A stretch of DNA of 64,000 bases from Anaerofilum sp. An201. Lineage in GTDB: Bacteria > Bacillota > Clostridia > Oscillospirales > Ruminococcaceae. A program made the translations under genes and the position numbers. The notes under the pieces were generated by a model that searched no databases, had not been told where the DNA came from, and was given only the letters and a program-made list of their open reading frames with translations. The stretch covers positions 1 through 64,000 of the forward strand of contig NZ_NFJT01000004.1 in the NCBI RefSeq assembly GCF_002160015.1. Reading direction: 5' to 3'. Of this stretch, positions 61,181-64,000 are shown piece by piece (the stretch's first letter is position 1; the number at the start of each line of letters is the position of its first letter).

Positions 61181-61711
61181 TCAGCGGGGAAGGGAAGAGG
61201 GCGTTTTCCGCAGCTTGCAGAAAAGGAGCACAGCCCCCACCACATCCAGCACGAAAAAGCAGTGCAGCACACCGCACAGGACGGCGTCGGATTTGGGAAT
61301 CCTCCCGCGGACAGCGGCCTGTACCGCGGCGCTGATGCCGTATGCCGAGCTGGTCAGCAGCAGCAGCCAGTCTCCCGCCGCCAGCAGCAGGAGGAGAAAG
61401 GGAGAGAGAAACAGCAGCGCCGGCACCACCATCGCGCCGACAAAGATAACGCCCACGCAGAACACCAGCAGATAGAACGGGATATGTACCAGCTTGACCG
61501 CCATCGACCAGCGCGCCAGCTGTGTTTCGCTCCGCAGGGTGCAGGCGTTCCAGATGTTCAGCGCGTAGACCGCCACGGTGAGCACGCAGTAGATGCGAAG
61601 AACAAGATAGGCGGCGTCACTGCCCAGCAGCGAGAACAGATACAGCATGCCGATCAGCAGATATGGCCATACCATCAGCACAATCGGCAGCGCTTTGCGC
61701 AGAGGTTTCAT
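61181..61711 (-). CDS. Polytopic membrane protein of unknown function
   Basis: The 176-residue protein has about five hydrophobic helices (for example LPIVLMVWPYLLIGMLYLF near residue 8 and ALLFLSPFLLLLLAAGDWLL near 98) and a short basic tail. I do not recognise a family with confidence. It follows the unknown 336-residue gene by 25 bases on the same strand, so the two are probably co-transcribed. Confidence 0.7.
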   Translation of the reverse strand: MKPLRKALPIVLMVWPYLLIGMLYLFSLLGSDAAYLVLRIYCVLTVAVYALNIWNACTLRSETQLARWSMAVKLVHIPFYLLVFCVGVIFVGAMVVPALLFLSPFLLLLLAAGDWLLLLTSSAYGISAAVQAAVRGRIPKSDAVLCGVLHCFFVLDVVGAVLLFCKLRKTPSSLPR

Positions 61712-61736
61712 GCTTCATCCCTTCCTTTCAATGGAA

Positions 61737-62747
61737 TCAGTTCCACAGATCCACGGTCAGATCGTCGGCGCCCTTTTGATAGTACACCAGCATCCAGTCC
61801 ACCCGTTCCGGCGGCGTGAAGTGCACCGCAGAACAGGCGCTGTGAAGCGGAGCGGACTCTCCCGTACACACCGCGCTCACACCCGCGCCGATCACCCCGA
61901 CAAACGCGGCATGGGAAGCTGTCGGAAGCAGCCCGTATTTTTCCGCAAGGGGAGAGGGAGGCGGCTGCAAGCGGCGGCGTGCCGGGTCGCCGTTTGCGCA
62001 GTCGCGCAGCTGGAAGCGGCTGCTGTCCAGGTCGGGCGTGAGGGTGTAGATCATCTCGGTGAACTGCCGCGGATATTCCCAGTTTTCGTCCGTAAACGTG
62101 TCGTCCAGCGTTTCCCGGCGGTACTCCTCGATGTGCAGCGTGTGCTGCGTCCCGTCGGGAGGAAAGGTGAAAACAAAGTCGGTCTGCGTCCCGTCGGTGG
62201 AAAAGCAGGGGCCGGGCAGCGGGCGCGGCTCTTCCCGCAGGGTCAGCGACAGCGAGCGCAGCTCCTGCCCCGCCGTGTATGGAAAGCACATGCGGCAGAG
62301 GTTCCACGAAAAAGCCGGGTCCAGCCCGTACTGCCGCACCAGCCGGGCGGCGGTGTCGTCGTCTGCATCCGGCTCAAAGCAGGAATTCCACACCGCGCTG
62401 CTGCTCTCCTTCATGGGATACTCCCGCCCATCCACCAGGAGTGCGGCGTTCAGGTCCAGCGTGAGCGGATTTTCCGCCTCTATCTGCAGCTGCTGTGCGG
62501 GGGAAAAGAGATCAATGTCGTCGTTTTCGGGCGACAGGTTCCATTTGTCCGCAAAGCGGCGGATCGCCTCCGGGTCCACCCGGCGGCACAGGTCGATCAC
62601 GATCCCCTCGGCGCACAGATATACCGCCGGAACATACAGCGGCTGCCCGGCCCATATGAACCGCCGCTGCACGTTCAGCGGTCTGCCCGGCTGTCTGTCT
62701 TTGCCGCTCCCCCACAAGCTGCCGTAATACACCGCCTGTTCGTCCAT
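61737..62747 (-). CDS. Hypothetical cytoplasmic protein, 336 residues
   Basis: The protein has no signal peptide, membrane segment or catalytic motif that I recognise. It is acidic, beta-rich in the middle (LTLDLNAALLVDGREYPM, TDFVFTFPPDG) with scattered cysteines. Its C-terminal part (AAFVGVIGAGVSAVCTG, WMLVYYQKGADDLTVDLW) is more hydrophobic. It lies between a membrane protein gene and an S24 repressor, all on the same strand with gaps under 30 bases, so it may share the repressor's transcript. Confidence 0.65.
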   Translation of the reverse strand: MDEQAVYYGSLWGSGKDRQPGRPLNVQRRFIWAGQPLYVPAVYLCAEGIVIDLCRRVDPEAIRRFADKWNLSPENDDIDLFSPAQQLQIEAENPLTLDLNAALLVDGREYPMKESSSAVWNSCFEPDADDDTAARLVRQYGLDPAFSWNLCRMCFPYTAGQELRSLSLTLREEPRPLPGPCFSTDGTQTDFVFTFPPDGTQHTLHIEEYRRETLDDTFTDENWEYPRQFTEMIYTLTPDLDSSRFQLRDCANGDPARRRLQPPPSPLAEKYGLLPTASHAAFVGVIGAGVSAVCTGESAPLHSACSAVHFTPPERVDWMLVYYQKGADDLTVDLWN

Positions 62748-62765
62748 GTTTCCCGCTCCTTTCGC

Positions 62766-63389
62766 TTATACCACCCGGCTGAGGAATCCCACCGCCTTGC
62801 CCAGAATGCGGATGCTCTCCAGCTGCTGGCCCTGGTATTCCATCACGGGGTAGGCAGGGTTTTCCGGGCGCAGCTGCACCCGGCCGGGAATTTTGTACAC
62901 CCGTTTCAGGGTGGCTTCGTCCTCGATCAGCACCGCCGCGATGTCGCCGTCGTCCACGTCGGGCTGGCTGCGGATGTATACGATGTCGCCGTCCATGATG
63001 CGCGCGCCGATCATGCTGTCGCCGCGGCAGCGCAGGGCGAAGTCGGCGTGGATGTTTTCCGGCATCTCCACCTCGCCCTCCAGATTCTCCACCGCCAGCA
63101 GCGGCTTGCCGCAGGCGATGCTGCCCAGCAGCGGCACCGTGCGGCAGGCAGGCAGCGGGAGCACCCCCGGCACGTCGGGCAGAGCGCTCTCCCGCCCGTA
63201 CAGATATTCCGGCGTGCAGCCAAACAGGGCGGCCAGCGCCTCCACCGTGCTGTCCTTGATGTTCTTGATACCGCCGCTCTCATACCGCTGTACGGTCGCT
63301 TCCCGCACCCCCAGCTGCTGTGCCACCTGTGCCAGTGTCATCCGGCGCTGCTGGCGCATCTCGCGGATGCGCGTGTTCAGGATCGCCAT
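62766..63389 (-). CDS. CI-like repressor with HTH and S24 peptidase domains
   Basis: The 207-residue repressor has an N-terminal XRE helix-turn-helix (TLAQVAQQLGVREATVQRYE, about residues 18-38) and a LexA/CI-type S24 domain. The serine is in CRGDSMIGARI (about 124) and the lysine in EATLKRVYK (about 162). The probable self-cleavage site is the CG in IACGKP (about 93). Unlike LexA its DNA-binding domain is XRE type, so it is a phage or element repressor released by RecA after DNA damage. AAGGAGG precedes the ATG. Confidence 0.9.
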   Translation of the reverse strand: MAILNTRIREMRQQRRMTLAQVAQQLGVREATVQRYESGGIKNIKDSTVEALAALFGCTPEYLYGRESALPDVPGVLPLPACRTVPLLGSIACGKPLLAVENLEGEVEMPENIHADFALRCRGDSMIGARIMDGDIVYIRSQPDVDDGDIAAVLIEDEATLKRVYKIPGRVQLRPENPAYPVMEYQGQQLESIRILGKAVGFLSRVV

Positions 63390-63420
63390 ATCTGCCCCTC
63401 CTTCTCGTTTCTTTGGGTTC

Positions 63421-63449
63421 AGTATAACACAGTTTTACATAGTATGCAA
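63421..63449 (-). promoter_or_regulatory. Promoter of the repressor gene
   Basis: Leftward TTGCAT (63444-63449), 17 bases, TATACT (63421-63426). An operator half-site falls inside the spacer. Confidence 0.75.
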
Positions 63450-63555
63450 CAAAAAAGAAAAAATTTCGCGCCGGGTATTTACATTGTACGAAAGGTGTGG
63501 TATTTTGTATTTACGTAATAGGTAAAATTTTCCTGCAATTTACTTCATAAGTAAA
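63434..63555. promoter_or_regulatory. Array of TTTAC-N7-GTAAA operators
   Basis: Two perfect 17-bp sites (63510-63526, 63539-63555) and two degenerate ones (63434-63450, 63478-63494) share TTTAC, seven bases, GTAAA-like. They overlap both promoters between the repressor and the rightward genes, as expected for CI operators. Confidence 0.7.
63478..63506 (+). promoter_or_regulatory. Candidate rightward promoter
   Basis: TTTACA (63478-63483), 17 bases, TATTTT (63501-63506), overlapping operator sites. Confidence 0.5.
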
Positions 63556-63585
63556 ATTGCAAGGGGAAACGGGAGGAGAGGAGTC

Positions 63586-63888
63586 ATGCAGAACGAGCAA
63601 AACAAACGGCCGGTGATCCGGGTGATCCTCACCGGCGACAGGCGCCGGGACGCCCTGGTGCTGTGGGATCTGCGGATGGAGTGTCCACGCATCGCGCAGC
63701 ATCTGGAGCTGACCGTCCCGCAGGCGGTGGAGGCCGTGCAGCAGGGAAGGCAGTGGCGGGCGCAGGCCTGCCGCCGATGCCGATGGAAACGGGAAGGGGA
63801 GGCCTGCTGCCTGCCCCGCTGCTACGGGACCGCGGACGGCGCGCTGCCGCTGCCGCCGGTGCGCAGAAAAGGAGGGCGTGCAAGATGA
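63586..63888 (+). CDS. Small cysteine-containing protein under the repressor switch
   Basis: The 100-residue protein has a helical first half with ALVLWDLRMECPRIAQHLEL near residue 23, which looks like a helix-turn-helix or DNA-binding helix pair. Cysteines in CRRCRWKREGEACCLPRC (about 62-79) suggest a small metal site. The family is not recognised. GGAGAGGAG precedes the ATG, and the stop overlaps the next start as ATGA. It is the first gene of the rightward early unit. Confidence 0.65.
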   Translation: MQNEQNKRPVIRVILTGDRRRDALVLWDLRMECPRIAQHLELTVPQAVEAVQQGRQWRAQACRRCRWKREGEACCLPRCYGTADGALPLPPVRRKGGRAR

Positions 63889-64000
63889 CCGAACAACAGA
63901 TGCAGACAGCGGCCTGGCTGGAACGGTACCAGCAGAGCCTGGCCGACGAAAAGCGATTGCTGGAGGAAATGCAGATGGTGCGCAGCCGCGCAGAGCGCGT
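63885..64000 (+). CDS. Partial coiled-coil protein, cut by right edge
   Basis: Thirty-eight residues are visible: MTEQQMQTAAWLERYQQSLA then an uninterrupted heptad-like helix DEKRLLEEMQMVRSRAER. The start overlaps the previous stop and has AAGGAGG upstream. It resembles the start of small phage regulators of the DUF1492/ArpU kind, but too little is visible to decide. Confidence 0.55.
   Translation, partial: MTEQQMQTAAWLERYQQSLADEKRLLEEMQMVRSRAER

Overview
The window comes from a GC-rich, low-motility Gram-positive gut anaerobe of the Oscillospiraceae/Ruminococcaceae (Faecalibacterium, Gemmiger or Subdoligranulum type). This is inferred from the gene families (DUF4321, DUF4234, PadR/NfeD/SPFH set, mreBCD-PBP2-minD-mgsA order), from strong Shine-Dalgarno sites, and from repeated palindromic intergenic elements (core CTTCCCCCTGGGGGGAAG) of a kind abundant in that group. 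No database search was possible, so the genus is an inference.

Region 1 (1-about 11,700) is one end of an integrative mobile element lying against the 3' side of a tRNA-Lys(TTT) gene. All of its genes run leftward in a tightly packed operon with ATGA/TGATG overlaps and several TTG or GTG starts. It holds four ArdA-like antirestriction paralogues, a D12 adenine methylase, an ADP-ribosyltransferase-like protein, a DUF4314 protein, a polyvalent-type protein, a 37-residue membrane peptide and several unknown proteins. I read it as a counter-defence block. No integrase, relaxase or conjugation gene is in the window; they would lie to the left.

Region 2 (11,743-30,060) is chromosomal: tRNA-Lys with its own promoter, a family-2 glycosyltransferase, the potABCD polyamine transporter operon, two small membrane proteins, guaA, a DUF402 protein, a small XRE regulator preceded by a 27-bp tandem repeat, glycerate kinase, a broken GNAT gene, a two-component system divergent from a large solute-binding lipoprotein, and an MFS pump plus methyltransferase behind an attenuator-like leader with a 32-codon upstream ORF.

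Region 3 (30,084-40,086) is a leftward cell-shape and division block: zapA, a U32 protein, dut, DUF4321, maf, then mreB-mreC-mreD-mrdA (PBP2), minD and mgsA. minC, minE and rodA are not present here. Region 4 (40,290-54,073) runs rightward: glycogen phosphorylase, a GH13 glucanohydrolase, a PadR regulator with a HAAS-NfeD fusion and an SPFH protein, an NCS2 purine permease, then pgk-tpiA-gpmI of lower glycolysis and a small P-loop kinase. The two carbohydrate enzymes feed glucose phosphate into the glycolysis that the pgk-tpiA-gpmI block serves.

Region 5 (54,296-62,747) contains leftward nadE-pncB (NAD synthesis and salvage), a rightward CPA2 cation/proton antiporter, degV, a small XRE regulator with a membrane partner, and two unknown proteins. 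At the right edge (62,766-64,000) a CI-like S24 repressor faces two short rightward genes across a control region with paired promoters and a series of TTTAC-N7-GTAAA operators. This looks like the switch of a second mobile element or prophage that continues beyond the window.
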